Below are positions 33,483 through 44,593 of a stretch of DNA of 64,000 bases, in pieces (position 1 is the stretch's first letter; every line of letters starts with the position of its first letter). The stretch is from Apiotrichum sp. Y4204 (taxonomy: Eukaryota > Basidiomycota > Tremellomycetes > Trichosporonales > Trichosporonaceae): NCBI GenBank assembly GCA_025531455.1, contig JAMYHL010000070.1, positions 62,001 to 126,000 of the forward strand, given 5' to 3'. The notes beneath the pieces are model-generated. The model did not search any database and was not told the DNA's origin. It saw only the letters and a program-made list of their open reading frames with translations. A program made the position numbers and the translations under genes.

Positions 33483-36400
33483 CAGCAAAGACGTTCTGGG
33501 CAGATCGGAGCGCCATGCTCAAGCTTTGTGGACACATGTTAGACGATAAGCTTTACGTACTGCTGGGAGCTGCGCCGCAGACATTCTCCGCTGCGCCGCT
33601 CGTAAGCAAAAGCCTATTTCCTATAGGTCGATGTGGGTGCATTCTGTGTTCTGCGGCAACTTTGAGCCTGTCAGGTCTCGACCTTGTCGGTTTCTGTAAC
33701 TGAAGACTTCCGCGCAACGAGCCGGCCCGTTCGCCAGCAGTGACGGCATTGCCGCGTTAATCCACGAGCACGCGTACGAGAAGCACCCACATGTGACAGA
33801 CCGAGTACGTTAGTGCGATCAGGACTATACGTTAACTGGGGACCGACTTGCCGCATTGCTGATCGCTGCGAGTGCTATGGGCAGTGTGCCGGAATTCCGA
33901 GTCCTGACACCATCTGTTGCGCGCAGTTCGCAGTTCCGCATCCCCCTCGTATCCAGGCAGCTAACTCTATTCGGCTGGGTCAGTTTAGTCAATGCGGGAA
34001 TCAGCACCCTGCGGAAACATGGCCTCGCCGCCGGGATGACGAGATATATTGCGCTTCCCCATTGCCTGAAACGAAACGGGGTCGGCCGCCGCAGCTTGCG
34101 GTGCCGCACCGAGCTGTTCCCGACAAATCTCGACTGCACGGACAAAGGACAAGTTTAGAAATCTAGAATAACTTTACCAGCCCATGCATGCTTGCATGCA
34201 TGCCTTGTCCACATGGGCTCTCGGGTTTCATGAGCGTCCCCCTGGCCCGATGGCTTTAATGTTAGAGTTCCACATGTCACCCGACGTCCGGGGTACCGGG
34301 GTGCAGCTGTGGACATCAGTTTGCTGAGGATAACAATCTCGACAATGGTGTGTGCGTGGGCGGCAAGCTGCGGGCAGGCGTGCATGGGTGTGCACGACGC
34401 CATGTGCTGCGCATAAGAGAAGCTTTGAGCTTTGAGATGCCTGTCAGCCACAACTTGGTGGCCCGGCGCCCTGTTCTGAGACTAGACGCATTGGCGCTGG
34501 GCAAGCCACAGGTCGCGCTTAGTGATGTGAGACTATGGGGAGAATGTTTAATGGTGTGTTCAGAGAGACGTTCACGCGTTCAGAGGGGTGTTACGCGTTC
34601 ACAGGTGTGCGCAACTTGGTGAGTGACTGCACTGCCTGTACTGCAAGGATGATCACAATTATGGCACTTTGTACGCCGGGGAGTGCACAATTGGTAGTCT
34701 GGAGGAGGTATTCGATGTTGTGCGTGGTGTGGTTATGGGTTGTGTCGCGTGTTGCGCAGAGTTTGAGCTCTGGGATACCGAGGCACCGAGACACAAGGCA
34801 CAACAATGGCGTTATGGACGTTATGGACGAGATTTATTTTATTATCCTCGCGATCGATGCTGTTTCCCACTGGGTATCCAAAGTCCAAGATGCAAGATGT
34901 CTACAGAGGACAAAGGGCCAAGATGTCGCAATCCCACCCACGCCAACCATGTCCGTGTGCCCGTGTCCCAACGGTACAACGGCAACCTCCACGCACAGGC
35001 CCCCACGCAACGGCGCACAGTCGCTGCGCTCGCTGCCGTAACGCGCATTTATGGATCATGGAGACTGTGACAAGCGTGACTCTAATGATGAATGCATCGA
35101 GGGCCCCTGCTTCGGCCCGTGCATATCTCCGGTCTCTAGAGAGGGGCGCCCAATGGCGGTGTCAGAGAGCGTCAGATGATGCCACCATGCCACCACGATC
35201 GCCGGATCCTAGATCCTGGGAGCCAGATGAACTCCGAGGTAGATGATACAGCTATACGGTACAACCAGGACACGGGATGTCGCACGCCGTCAAACGAACA
35301 AGCATCGCAATTCCTAGCACCTGTGGATCGGTGGCGGGTGGCGGTGGCCCGCTTCATGAGCTTGTCTATGGGTATCTGATTGTATTCCGGGAAGCTTTGG
35401 GGGCTTGAGGGAATCTGTGATCAGTAAGAATGCAGCCCGAGCTTGTTGTGCAATTGACGATGCCGCGTTGGGATAGAGCCTGTACACGCGTAGCGCGTAG
35501 AGAGAGCTAGACCCTGGGCGGTTTGGCACCATGGCACCATTCTGACCCGACCCGATGCCGCCACCGAGCTTGCGGCTGATGGAATAGAGCAAGCAGCTCA
35601 AATACCGAATGCGCGCTCCGAAGCTCCGAAGACGTGAAGACAGAATGCAGATACGCGCGGATGATTACAGCTTGTACAGGACAGCTTGTACAGGACTGTT
35701 TTCGTCCCGGGTGCTACCGATTTCCATCCCGTGAACGCCGCCTCCACGGCCCGCGCCCGTGACTTCCCGTCTTTTGTCATTTGTACGCAGCCATCGGGCA
35801 GCGAGTAATGGTCCGTCCGCCGTGTGGCGTCGCTCACCCTGCGCGCCCTGCGCAATACCGACATGTACCAGCACACCATCCCTGCATATCCCTAGAACAC
35901 CTGACTAACAGTAGTAGTGGCTGCGCGCCGTTTTCGAGGCAGGCTCGTATATGGACACCTACTCAACATATCGCAGGAGACTTGGCAAGCGGCTAGAACG
36001 CGCCCAGACTCGCTCGCGTTCGCTCTGCAGCGCTGCACCACATGACCTAAGCATAGCCATCTGCGATATCTACGTAGTTCGGGCTCTTTCAAAGCTCCAA
36101 TGCTTTATCATCTCCGACGTCTTATGACGGCGCCGTAAGCCCTTCACGGCAGAAAAGACGGGCCCCGGACAGCTCCAGACCAAGCCTCGATGCACTTTAA
36201 GCTGGCAAGCAGAGCCTAGGAGATATGCACTAGACCAACTAGCAGAGAGTGGGAGAGTGCGCAACGCAGCGCTGCCCCGCTGCTTCTTTGTGTGGAGATC
36301 GAGATTCACGGTTTGGGCGTTCCTCGTTGTTTGGAGAATTGGCTGTAGCCTGGGCAGGCGTTTACTAGCGTCTCCACTCCCACTCCTCTCTCCCCATGCT

Positions 36401-37599
36401 GCGAGTGCCAATGCCGCAGCAGCCGACCTGCCGCGCCCACTGCGCTTCCACTCCAGGCACAGCCCCGAAAAAACACAACTCAAAAAATCTGCTCGGGCCT
36501 CTGTGCTAGTGCCTCACACCGCCTTCCTTCTTCCCAACGGGCCCACGGCATCCTTCCCCCGGCCGTCCCCTCCAACGGGGCTTCCCTGAGACCAGAGGTC
36601 CGGACGCCGACCAGACCCTCTGGACCAAAGGGCCCTCTTGCGCTAGTCCCTTGTTTTTCCTTTTACTGACATGTCCTCCGCTCCTCTGCCCCTCTCCCAA
36701 CCATATCCAGTAGTATGTTGCATGTTGGTCGTCGTCCTGGGCGAGAGCCTTGATGCCGAGATGCACAACTGTGGAGTCGCGCGGCGACGGAGACACCCCG
36801 CCGAACTCCAGGCCTCGGGCCTCGGGCCTCGGCGCGTCAGGGCTGACACACTCCTCCCTCCCGTCTTATGCGTGTGTCCCCCCTCGTCTTCCGTTGTCGC
36901 GCGCCGAAGCGTGATGTTTGGGTGTGTCTTAGATGCTTTTTTCGATCCTTTTTGAGACTATTGCTACGCGCATGTAGCGCTACAGCACATCTGCATCTGC
37001 TGTCAAGCAGTCTCTTTTTTTGGGATAGGCTCTGGCACAGTACCATTGTGTACAGTAATAGTACAGTTTTGCCCTTTGTGCAAACCCAACCCTCCTCTGC
37101 CCCTCTGCAGAGCCGCCACCACGCCACCCAGTCATCACCTACACACTTCTGGTCCTCTCCTCCTCTCCCCTTCTTTCTTGGGCGCGCCTCCATTCCTTGT
37201 GTCCTCTGCATCGACAGGGGAGATTCCCCATTACCCCTCCCCCCAACTCTGTCTTCCCCCCCGCCCCGCTTTCCCCCCTATACCAACTTCATCCGTCGGT
37301 CTTCCGACACCCCGCCTTTCGAGTCGCCGCGTTTTGTATCTGCACCACCGACACAACCCACTTTCATACAGTCTTCTGTCCCAATTCTTCTGCGTAGCTT
37401 GTGTCTTCGTGACTTCCCCACCTTCCGACCCTTGGTCGCTGTCTGCTTCTCTCCTTCTCTCATTCTCTCTCCCTTCCATTCTTGATATCACTCTTGCTCT
37501 CGTGCAATCACCAGACTATCATTATCAACCTACCCAGTCGCCTGTCACCCCCTCCGACACCTCCACTCGTTAGACTGGTCCACCCAGCCGCCATCCACC

Positions 37600-39762
37600 A
37601 TGACCTCGCTCTCTCCGCGGAGACCACATGTCCTCACGCCTGCAATGGTCGACTACGCCGCGTCGAGCTCTGTCTTTTCGCCGCTCGACCAGCTTGGTCT
37701 CAACATGCACGACGTCGCAACACCGCCCGCGTCGGCAACCAAGCCTGACATGCCGGCTGACCACGCACCGCCTATTCCTACCCTTGACTTCAACCTCTTC
37801 CGCTCACCAAGTATCTATTCGGTCGACAGCAGCTACGATGATGGCGCCTCAGACTACATGGATGAGGGGTACGGCTTTGGCTTCGTGAGCGAGCCGGAAG
37901 AGGGGATCGACAGCGACAGCACCGAGGACGGCGTCGTCAAGGTCCCCCGTATCCTCACCAACCTCCTCCAGCTTGAGGAAACCGCCGAGGACTCCAAGTC
38001 GTCCTCGTCCTCCCCCACCACCCCGCAGGCATGTCGGATCGGCTCTGGCGACTCTATCTCTACAGCCGGCGCAAGTCCCTCTGGATCCCGGACCCTTACA
38101 CCTACGCGCGACGACACGCTAGGATCATCGGGTAGCGGATCCGTCCGTCGTGGTCCTGCGAGCTATCCCTCCCTCCCCACCTTCCCATACCAGCCCGCTG
38201 CCCTCCGTTCTGCCATTTTCGACGCACCCTTTAGCCTCCAGCCAGTGCCCGTTCGCACGAGCCGTAGCATGTCGGGGCCACCACTACCAGAGCTCAACAT
38301 TGCTCAGGCAGTGCGCGTGTGCTCCGACCCAGTGCCGCAACCCGCACCCGTGGCCGCTCTTCCTCAGCACACCGCTGTCGCCGAAACGGCATCCATTCAC
38401 GGCGAGCAGGGCTCGGACTGGGGTGAGGATGAGAATGGATTCGAATGGCTCGACAGGGAGAACGCACCAGAGGCAAAGAACGGTATGCTGCGCAAACCAT
38501 CCCTTTTGCGCGCAGGCTCCAAACGTCTGAACCGCCTGCGCAACGTTATCCCTTTGGGCCCAACCTCGCCTGAGCACGAAGTAGCCCCCTCCGCCCCCGC
38601 TGCAGCACCGCGCCAGAAGAAGAAGCGGCCCATCGTCATCCCCCGCCGTGCTGCGCCGCCGCCACCATCCAGTGCTCCATTCGTCCCGACGGAGGCTCTC
38701 CTGCGCAGTCTCTCCCCATCCAGCAAGCAGTCCTCGCACCGCAACACACCATCGCCCGAAGAGACCCAGCTTCTCACCCCCGACGCCTCCGAGTCGCGGA
38801 TCCTGCCTTCATTGGTCGTGATCGGATCGTCGCGGCCGCAGAAGCAGCGCTCCAACCCCCTTTTGCGTTCGATGAGCCAGACCAGCGCATCACCTTCGAC
38901 TTCAAGGACAAGGATTGATGAGCACTCGAACGCCCCCGGTGCGATCCCTCGCGGACGTTACGACACAGTTCCTCACAAGGATGCTTCCTCCTCTCGTGGC
39001 GCTGTTGCCTCACCTGGTGTCCCCCGTCGCGGAAGCGCGGGAAACGTCGACGACCAATGCTCGCGCCCCAGCAACCAGCGTGGTAGCGGCGCACGCTCCG
39101 CATCGCCGACCGCATCGCCCAGCATTGTATCTATGAACGTCCAAGGCCGTACCCCAAGCGAAATCGTTGCGGCCGGTTTTGCGCGACGTACAGCTGGCGA
39201 CCTGCCCAAGGCCGCTTACCTGTTCATGAAGGCTGCTGAGGCTGGATCCATCACTGGTCAGATTCACTGGGCTCTTGCCCTCCGTCACGGTGCGGGCATT
39301 GCTCGCGACGACCGTCGCGCGTTCTCCGAGCTGCTCAACGCCTGTGACCGCTCCCTGTCGGAAAGCGGCATCGACCTCCGCGCCGCGGGCAACATGACGA
39401 TCCTCTCCTCTCAGCAGCAGAGGCTCATTGCCCGGGACACCAACGTTGGCCTCATTGAGCTTGGCAACTGCTACCTCGACGGAGTCGGCGTGAAGCGCAA
39501 CCCGGACCGTGGTCTCGAGTACCTTCGCATGGCCGGCGCAATGGGCGACCTCGGTGCCCAGGAGCACCTTGGCCACATTCTCAGCAAGGGCGCCTCGGGC
39601 ATCAAGAAGGACAACCGTGAGGCCGCCAAGTGGTACCGCGCAGCAGTGAGTCGAACAAGACGCAATCTCATCTCACGTATACCAACTGACAATCAGCTTG
39701 CTGGCGGATCCAACATCCCTGGACTCGCATGGGTCTGGAAGGACAAGTACAACGAGCACTGA
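37600..39762 (+). CDS. Sel1-like-repeat protein (Dsf2-like)
   Basis: Two exons (37600-39645, 39697-39762) give 703 residues. The first about 520 residues are disordered, rich in Ser, Pro and Thr, with an acidic segment (about 90-125) and basic RKK patches. The C-terminal part (about 525-683) holds Sel1-type TPR-like repeats: AAYLFMKAAEAGSITGQIHW, LIELGNCYLDGVGVKRNPDR, and LEYLRMAGAMGDLGAQEHLG, then NREAAKWYRAA. The last exon adds LAGGSNIPGLAWVWKDKYNEH, an ending shared by fungal Dsf2-like proteins of unknown molecular role. Sel1 repeats normally mediate protein-protein contacts, for example in chitin-synthase regulators and signalling adaptors. The intron (51 nt) contains no stop and is a multiple of three, so retention would add 17 residues. 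The long pyrimidine-rich leader upstream suggests transcriptional or translational control. Confidence 0.85.
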   Translation: MTSLSPRRPHVLTPAMVDYAASSSVFSPLDQLGLNMHDVATPPASATKPDMPADHAPPIPTLDFNLFRSPSIYSVDSSYDDGASDYMDEGYGFGFVSEPEEGIDSDSTEDGVVKVPRILTNLLQLEETAEDSKSSSSSPTTPQACRIGSGDSISTAGASPSGSRTLTPTRDDTLGSSGSGSVRRGPASYPSLPTFPYQPAALRSAIFDAPFSLQPVPVRTSRSMSGPPLPELNIAQAVRVCSDPVPQPAPVAALPQHTAVAETASIHGEQGSDWGEDENGFEWLDRENAPEAKNGMLRKPSLLRAGSKRLNRLRNVIPLGPTSPEHEVAPSAPAAAPRQKKKRPIVIPRRAAPPPPSSAPFVPTEALLRSLSPSSKQSSHRNTPSPEETQLLTPDASESRILPSLVVIGSSRPQKQRSNPLLRSMSQTSASPSTSRTRIDEHSNAPGAIPRGRYDTVPHKDASSSRGAVASPGVPRRGSAGNVDDQCSRPSNQRGSGARSASPTASPSIVSMNVQGRTPSEIVAAGFARRTAGDLPKAAYLFMKAAEAGSITGQIHWALALRHGAGIARDDRRAFSELLNACDRSLSESGIDLRAAGNMTILSSQQQRLIARDTNVGLIELGNCYLDGVGVKRNPDRGLEYLRMAGAMGDLGAQEHLGHILSKGASGIKKDNREAAKWYRAAVSRTRRNLISRIPTDNQLAGGSNIPGLAWVWKDKYNEH

Positions 39763-40563
39763 GCGCCTGGTAGGCGACGCTTTCGAACCAAACATACACA
39801 CCCCTCAATGGACACTCGGCATTCGACATGCGATGTCCACCTCCCCACACTCACACTCACTCCTTGACGGCGTGCAAATTACCATCACCAACACCCTGCA
39901 AAATGGAACTGCTGTTAATGTGGACGACAAACATCGCATCATGGACACTCCATCACCGACACCCCCTTTGAATACCTTTGAACATTGTTGTAGATTGGCG
40001 TTGCATAAGTATTTTACGTTTTTTTTTTTGTTAACAGAGACCGAGAGTAGCAAGTATGTCGGAGTTATGCACGCGTCGTGCCGTTGCAAGTGGGAATATC
40101 ACCAGTCTTTAACGTGATGATGCATGTCCGAGAGAACGCGCTGATCCGCTGATCGTATGCTGATCAGGGCCCTTTCCTCTTCAAGTTGGTAGCAGTAGTG
40201 GGCAACGGATCGTCGCGGATCGTCGATCTGAAGGCTGGCAACCACTCTTGGACACAGGCTACGATGGACCAGGGTATTATGTAATGCGACACTTCTGTCT
40301 TTTGATCCTTTGAGCTGTTGATTTGCGTGCACGGCACGCGCAAAACGCGTGTCGGAAATCCTCTAATCCCGGCGCCCGGCGTTTGGAGTGTGGCACCGGT
40401 TTTCATTTTGCCACCGCCAGCGCTGCCCTCGAGCACAAAAGAATGCTGACTGCCGACCTGAACGCGCTCGAAGCACGCACGAGTGACGAGCAACTGAAAG
40501 CTCATAGTCGTTGTTGATAACCACCACACACCTAAAAGTAGGATATAGACTACACCACCAAAA
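39763..40563. other. Spacer Sel1 gene to eIF3g
   Basis: This 801-bp spacer separates two plus-strand genes. A run of 12 T at about 40019-40030 lies in the likely 3' region of the Sel1 gene. No gene is seen. Confidence 0.45.
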
Positions 40564-42360
40564 ATGTCGACAAAGCCGTGAGTGCGCGCGCGGGAGGGGT
40601 GAGGTGTGCGCTTTTTCTGACGGCAGACTCAAGTCGGATTGGGCGGAGGAGGATGACTGTGGGTATTGGATTCTCGAGCTGGAGAGATTGTTGGGAGAAG
40701 GATTGGGGGCGGGAACGAGGGGCCAGGGGCGATGGACTCGAGACTCGAGACGCGAGGACGGAGATGTTGAGACCGGCGCGCGGCGGCCAAGGACGCGAGG
40801 AAGATTGCAAACGGAAGGAAGGAACGGATACGGATGCGACTTTGGACAGGATGACAAACGACTTCTGAGACGACGGCCAACTTCGACCAGCGAATGCGAT
40901 TTATGGCGACAATCACGGAGCCAACGGCGCTGGATGTACAGCGCAATATGCTGCGCTGACGCCGCGCGGTGAACGATCGATGCCGATGATTAACGCGTTC
41001 GCAGTCGTGGAGTGTTGTTCAACAACTGTCCTCGGCTCCCACCACCGCTTTATCTGCCCCATGACGACTGCGACGACCGGTTATGCGCGTCGCCAAGCTC
41101 GCTCGGAGCGGTAGCGATGTTTGTCCTCTCCGTACGGGCGTGATACAGAGCGCATCCCCCAGGAAGACGAGACGCCCGCCAGCTATCGTGGTGGCGTGTG
41201 CTCGACCGCACTTGGACACACAACTCACAACTCGTTTCTCTGCCATTCTCGGTCGCTTTTCTCGCGCCTGTCCTCGTCGGAATCCGTTGTCCTCTGTCGT
41301 CGTCTCATCCCAAACGTCCTTGTCCCATGTCGATCCTTGTCTTTGAACGCGCAGGTTCGAGGGCATCTCACCAGCAACCCAAATAGCCACTCCCAACTGC
41401 ATCTATCACACTGCTAACCCTCAGACGAGCTCCCCCCCACAACGGAGACGACAGACGCGGACGGCATCACGACGATCATCTCGTGGAAGCTCAACGAGAT
41501 GGACAAGAAGGTCAAGGTGACCCGCCGCGTGCGCCGCAAGATGCAGACTCAGCTCGTCTCGCACTCGGTCGCAGAGCGCAAGCACTGGTCCAAGTGAGTA
41601 CTTGAGAGGTGGTTGAGTGGTGGTTGAAGTCTCTCGCCGGGTTCTCCATCTTCGAACCCGGGTCTCACAATCCATGCCTTTCCTCACGTTCACATCTGAC
41701 CCCAGGTTCGGCGACGACAAGGGCAAGCCGGCGGGCCCTGACCGCCAGACGACAATTATCGGCGAGAACATCCACTTCAAGGTCGCGCCTGTGAACCGCG
41801 CGGCGCAGGACTCTGCGGCCGCGGCTGCCGCTGCCGAGGCCGAGGCCAAGACCCCCGCCGGCAAGACTGTCGTCTGTCGTCTCTGTAAGGGTGGCCACTT
41901 CACCACCCGGTGTCCCTACAAGGAGCAGCTTGCCGAGCTCGACTCTGCGGCCGCGGCGCTCGACGACGAGGGTGCGGAGGGTGCGGCGCCTGGTGTCGGT
42001 GGCGGCCTGGCAGCCCGCGGCGCCGGCGCCGTGCAGGGCAAGTATGTCCCGCCCGGCCAGCGTGCCGGCGGCGGCCCCGGCGAGTCCATGTTCCGTTCGC
42101 GCGACGACCTCCCCACTCTGCGCGTTACCTCGCTCTCGCAGGACGCCGAGGACGACGACCTGCGCAACCTCTTCGAGCCGTTTGCGCGCCTCGGCCGTCT
42201 CGCGCGCGCAAACGTTGTGCGCGAGCGCGAGACCCGCATCTCGAAGGGTCTTGGCTTTGTGTCGTTCGAGAACCGCAAGGATGCGGAGAACGCGCTTGCC
42301 AAGATGAACGGCTACGGTTACGACTCACTTATTCTCAACGTCTCGTGGTCGCGTAAGTAA
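40564..42360 (+). CDS. TIF35: eIF3 subunit g (Tif35)
   Basis: This is a translation-initiation factor, part of eIF3, that helps 40S scanning and reinitiation. Four exons (40564-40577, 40627-40658, 41425-41593, 41706-42360) give 289 residues. The first two exons are just 14 and 32 nt and yield MSTKPLKSDWAEEDDYELPP, the standard acidic eIF3g start; the join at 40658/41425 makes the DYELPPTTET motif. Next come GITTIISWKLNEMDKKVKVT and RRVRRKMQTQLVSHSVAERK, the zinc-knuckle-like VCRLCKGGHFTTRCPYKE (about 127-144), a Gly/Ala linker, and a C-terminal RRM (about 210-289) with TLRVTSLSQ as RNP2 and GLGFVSFENRKDAENAL as RNP1. Intron 2 is 766 nt, more than ten times the local norm. The family assignment is secure; the tiny exons are supported by exact phase and by family sequence. 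Confidence 0.95.
40659..41424 (+). other. Oversized intron 2 of eIF3g
   Basis: This 766-nt intron has donor GTGGGTATTGG and acceptor CTGCTAACCCTCAG. Frames inside are short and unlike proteins. A box-C-like CGATGATTA lies near 40985, but I cannot find a matching D box and terminal stem, so a hosted C/D snoRNA is only a possibility. It could instead carry a transcriptional enhancer, as first introns of translation genes often do. Confidence 0.5.
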
Positions 42361-42983
42361 CAGCATCTGTTCTAGTAGGTTGCTTTCAGCTGACAGACCA
42401 GAGCCCCGCGAGCCCCGCCCGTGATTGCCCGTTTCCGTAGATCTATGACCCGTCATGCAGCATGTATATCGGCCATTTTATTGGGATGGATGGTGTTGAG
42501 GCAGTGGGCCTCACGCCTCTAGACGTCCGATCGAGGAGAGATCTGGGCCCTTAACGACGGGGCAGTATCCTGCCGACACTTCGCCTTTGGAAAGTCTCCA
42601 CTGGTCTTCCTTCCTCGACACGTTGCGGTCACACGCTCCTTCTCCTACGGGACCTGGCAACATGCTTACATGTCACTACTGCTGATGTCTACATACTACT
42701 GCTGCTGCTGTTGCGGGCCGCCCCAAAGATCTGCGACGCTGGGCGCTGCCAGTCCACCACCACTGCCACGGCTCGTGAGGAACATCATCGGGAAGGCGGG
42801 AAGAGGTGAGGGAAGTTTGGGCGGATATGCTGGATGCACAGGGGCCCGGCAGCTGGTTGCATGGCGGGTGGCCGCAAGGTGCGGTGTTGTGGTGAGGGCG
42901 CCAAGAGGTCGTGCGGCGATCATGACATGATGATGAGGTGCGACACTTGTGGCCGCGACAAGTTACAGTACGCCTTCCTCCGT
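42361..42983. other. Convergent spacer, nothing recognised
   Basis: This 623-bp spacer separates the ends of eIF3g and the next minus-strand gene. It holds a short CTGCTG run (about 42700-42715). No gene or element is recognised. Confidence 0.45.
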
Positions 42984-44593
42984 CTACTGCCCCTGCTGAT
43001 ATCCGCTATTGTATTCGCCACTGGTCGTGGTGTACGCATATGTTTGGGAGCCGTCGTAGCCCGGGTAGCGATACGAGTCGTCCTGGCCGTCGTCGTCGTG
43101 GCCGCCGTGCATCTGCATCTCGATCGGGAGCTGGATACCCATCTCAAGCTCGTCCATCTGGCCAGCGGCTGCAACAGCGTTGGCGGCGGCCATGGCCTCT
43201 TGGACCATCTTGGGGTCCAGCTGGTCATCGCCTGTTGCAGACTGGTCGACGACGTGAGCTGAATCAGCGGCTGCTGCTGCTGCTGATGCCTCCACAGCGG
43301 CCGAAAGTGCTGGGTCGATGTTCATATTATTAGACGGTCCAGCGATCGGTACCGCGGCGGCTTCGGCGGCGGCCTGGGCGAGGGCATATGTTGACTGCTG
43401 AGCGTACGCAGCGTAGTCGTACTCGTCCTTCTTGTCCGCGGCAGAAGCAAGGGTTGTGTTCTTGCGACGGGCTTGGCCGTTGGACTTGCGCGGGCGCTTG
43501 TTAGGAGGACCGTCGCCGAGGGAAGACATGGATACCTTGACGCTCGGGTGGCCTTGTGCGAGCGCAGCGGCAGCGGCAGCCTTGTGCTGCGCTGTTGCCA
43601 TTAACTCATTCTCCTTCTGCTGAGCCGCGATCGCTTCCTCCTGCTTCATGCCTCGGCCTTGGAATCCGCCGCCCTCGAACCGCCAAAGGTGGTTCTGGCG
43701 GATACGCCAACCTGCTATGCAGCCCTGGTTGAGCTTTTCGTAGTACATGTCGGCGCCTTTGCGAGCAAGGTACGTGCGGACACGGTGTGCTGAGCAGCGA
43801 CCCTCGTCGCCATCCCACTCTTCGGGGTAGTGCTTGCGAATCCAGTTGACAATGTCGTTGGGTTTCTGGAGGCAAGGTCAGCAGAAGTTTTGGCTTCCTT
43901 GCCCTTGGCAATAAGTCCAACTCACCAGAGGCCAGTTGTCGTTTCCATTGGAGAGCAAAGCGCGGCCTACATGTTAGGTCAAGTCACTAGATGGGTGTCC
44001 GTGTGTGAAATGGACTGCAAGGTGGAGGTTGTATAACGCACCGATGAAGAGATTGACACTGGCATTGGGTGGAGGCTGTGGTGTGAGCATGAATCACACT
44101 GGAAGGTGGAGGGCGGCCCGAAACATGAGCCGAAGCAGATTGTGTGTGGCCTTGCCACTCTCATCCAACAACTTACAGGAGGCCAGTTGGGGTTGGGCTG
44201 GGCAGCATTCGGTGGCGCGATCGCACGGAGAAGACGTGCTGTCGGGCTTCCCGGCTCATCCGTTGCGGCATCGTCGAGCGCCGTAACGTCGATACTGTCG
44301 TCGGTGGTGAAGGGAAGGGGCGAAAAGTCGGCCGTGTGTGGGTTCGGTGCTAGTGCAATTGACTCGGTGATGCTGGTCGGCTCGCCGGGCACGCCGGTCA
44401 AGCGGGGGTACGGCGAATCGCGGGGCGTGACAATGGCGGGGACATCGGCCAGAGTTCCGGCCGCATGCGCTGGGGCGGAGCCGTTTGATGGATGGTGTGG
44501 AGGCGGAGGAAGGTCGGCGAGAGCGGGGTCAATCTGCGGTTCGGCAGGTGAGTCGCCCTTGGGCGTTTCCCGCGTTGAGGTGGGCGCGGACAT
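42984..44593 (-). CDS. Unrecognised nuclear-looking protein
   Basis: Four exons on the minus strand (44593-44177, 44075-44042, 43966-43926, 43865-42984) give 457 residues. Exon 2 (34 nt) and exon 3 (41 nt) are tiny, yet together with exon 4 they build a compact globular segment. That segment runs from NASVNLFIGRALLSNGNDNW through DIVNWIRKHYPEEWDGDEG, RCSAHRVRTYLARKGADMYY and QGCIAGWRIRQNHLWRFEGG (about residues 143-230). It is rich in Trp, Arg and Lys and predicted mixed helix/strand, so a DNA-binding or winged-helix-like fold is possible; I cannot name the family. The first 139 residues are Pro/Thr-rich and disordered. The tail has a bipartite basic motif (NKRPRKSNGQARRK), an Ala-rich helical region and a Tyr/Gln/Gly-rich end (about the last 40 residues), typical of transcription activators. 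No methionine precedes 44593 in frame after the last stop. Confidence 0.8.

Larger units (their letters stand above)
30140..37599. other. 7.5-kb gene-poor region before the Sel1 gene
   Basis: No gene is supported here. A G/C-rich ACGGGTCACGGAT-like repeat lies at 31719-31800, a 12-bp ACGCGT palindrome at 32169-32180, and ATGCATGC inverted arms around 34183-34200. Between 32950 and 33480 there are cysteine-containing frames on both strands, and on the minus strand a TATAAAAGG; none could be built into a convincing gene. From about 36900 to 37599 the plus strand is very pyrimidine-rich, which fits a long leader and promoter for the Sel1-repeat gene. Confidence 0.5.

Noticed and set aside
34183..34204. 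ATGCATGC inverted arms as a possible transposon end
   Set aside because: The arms are only 8 bp around a TT centre, with no second copy, target duplication or transposase frame nearby.
40930..41080. Box C/D snoRNA in the eIF3g intron
   Set aside because: A box-C-like CGATGATTA is present, but no CTGA box D at proper distance and no terminal stem. It is kept only as a question in the findings.
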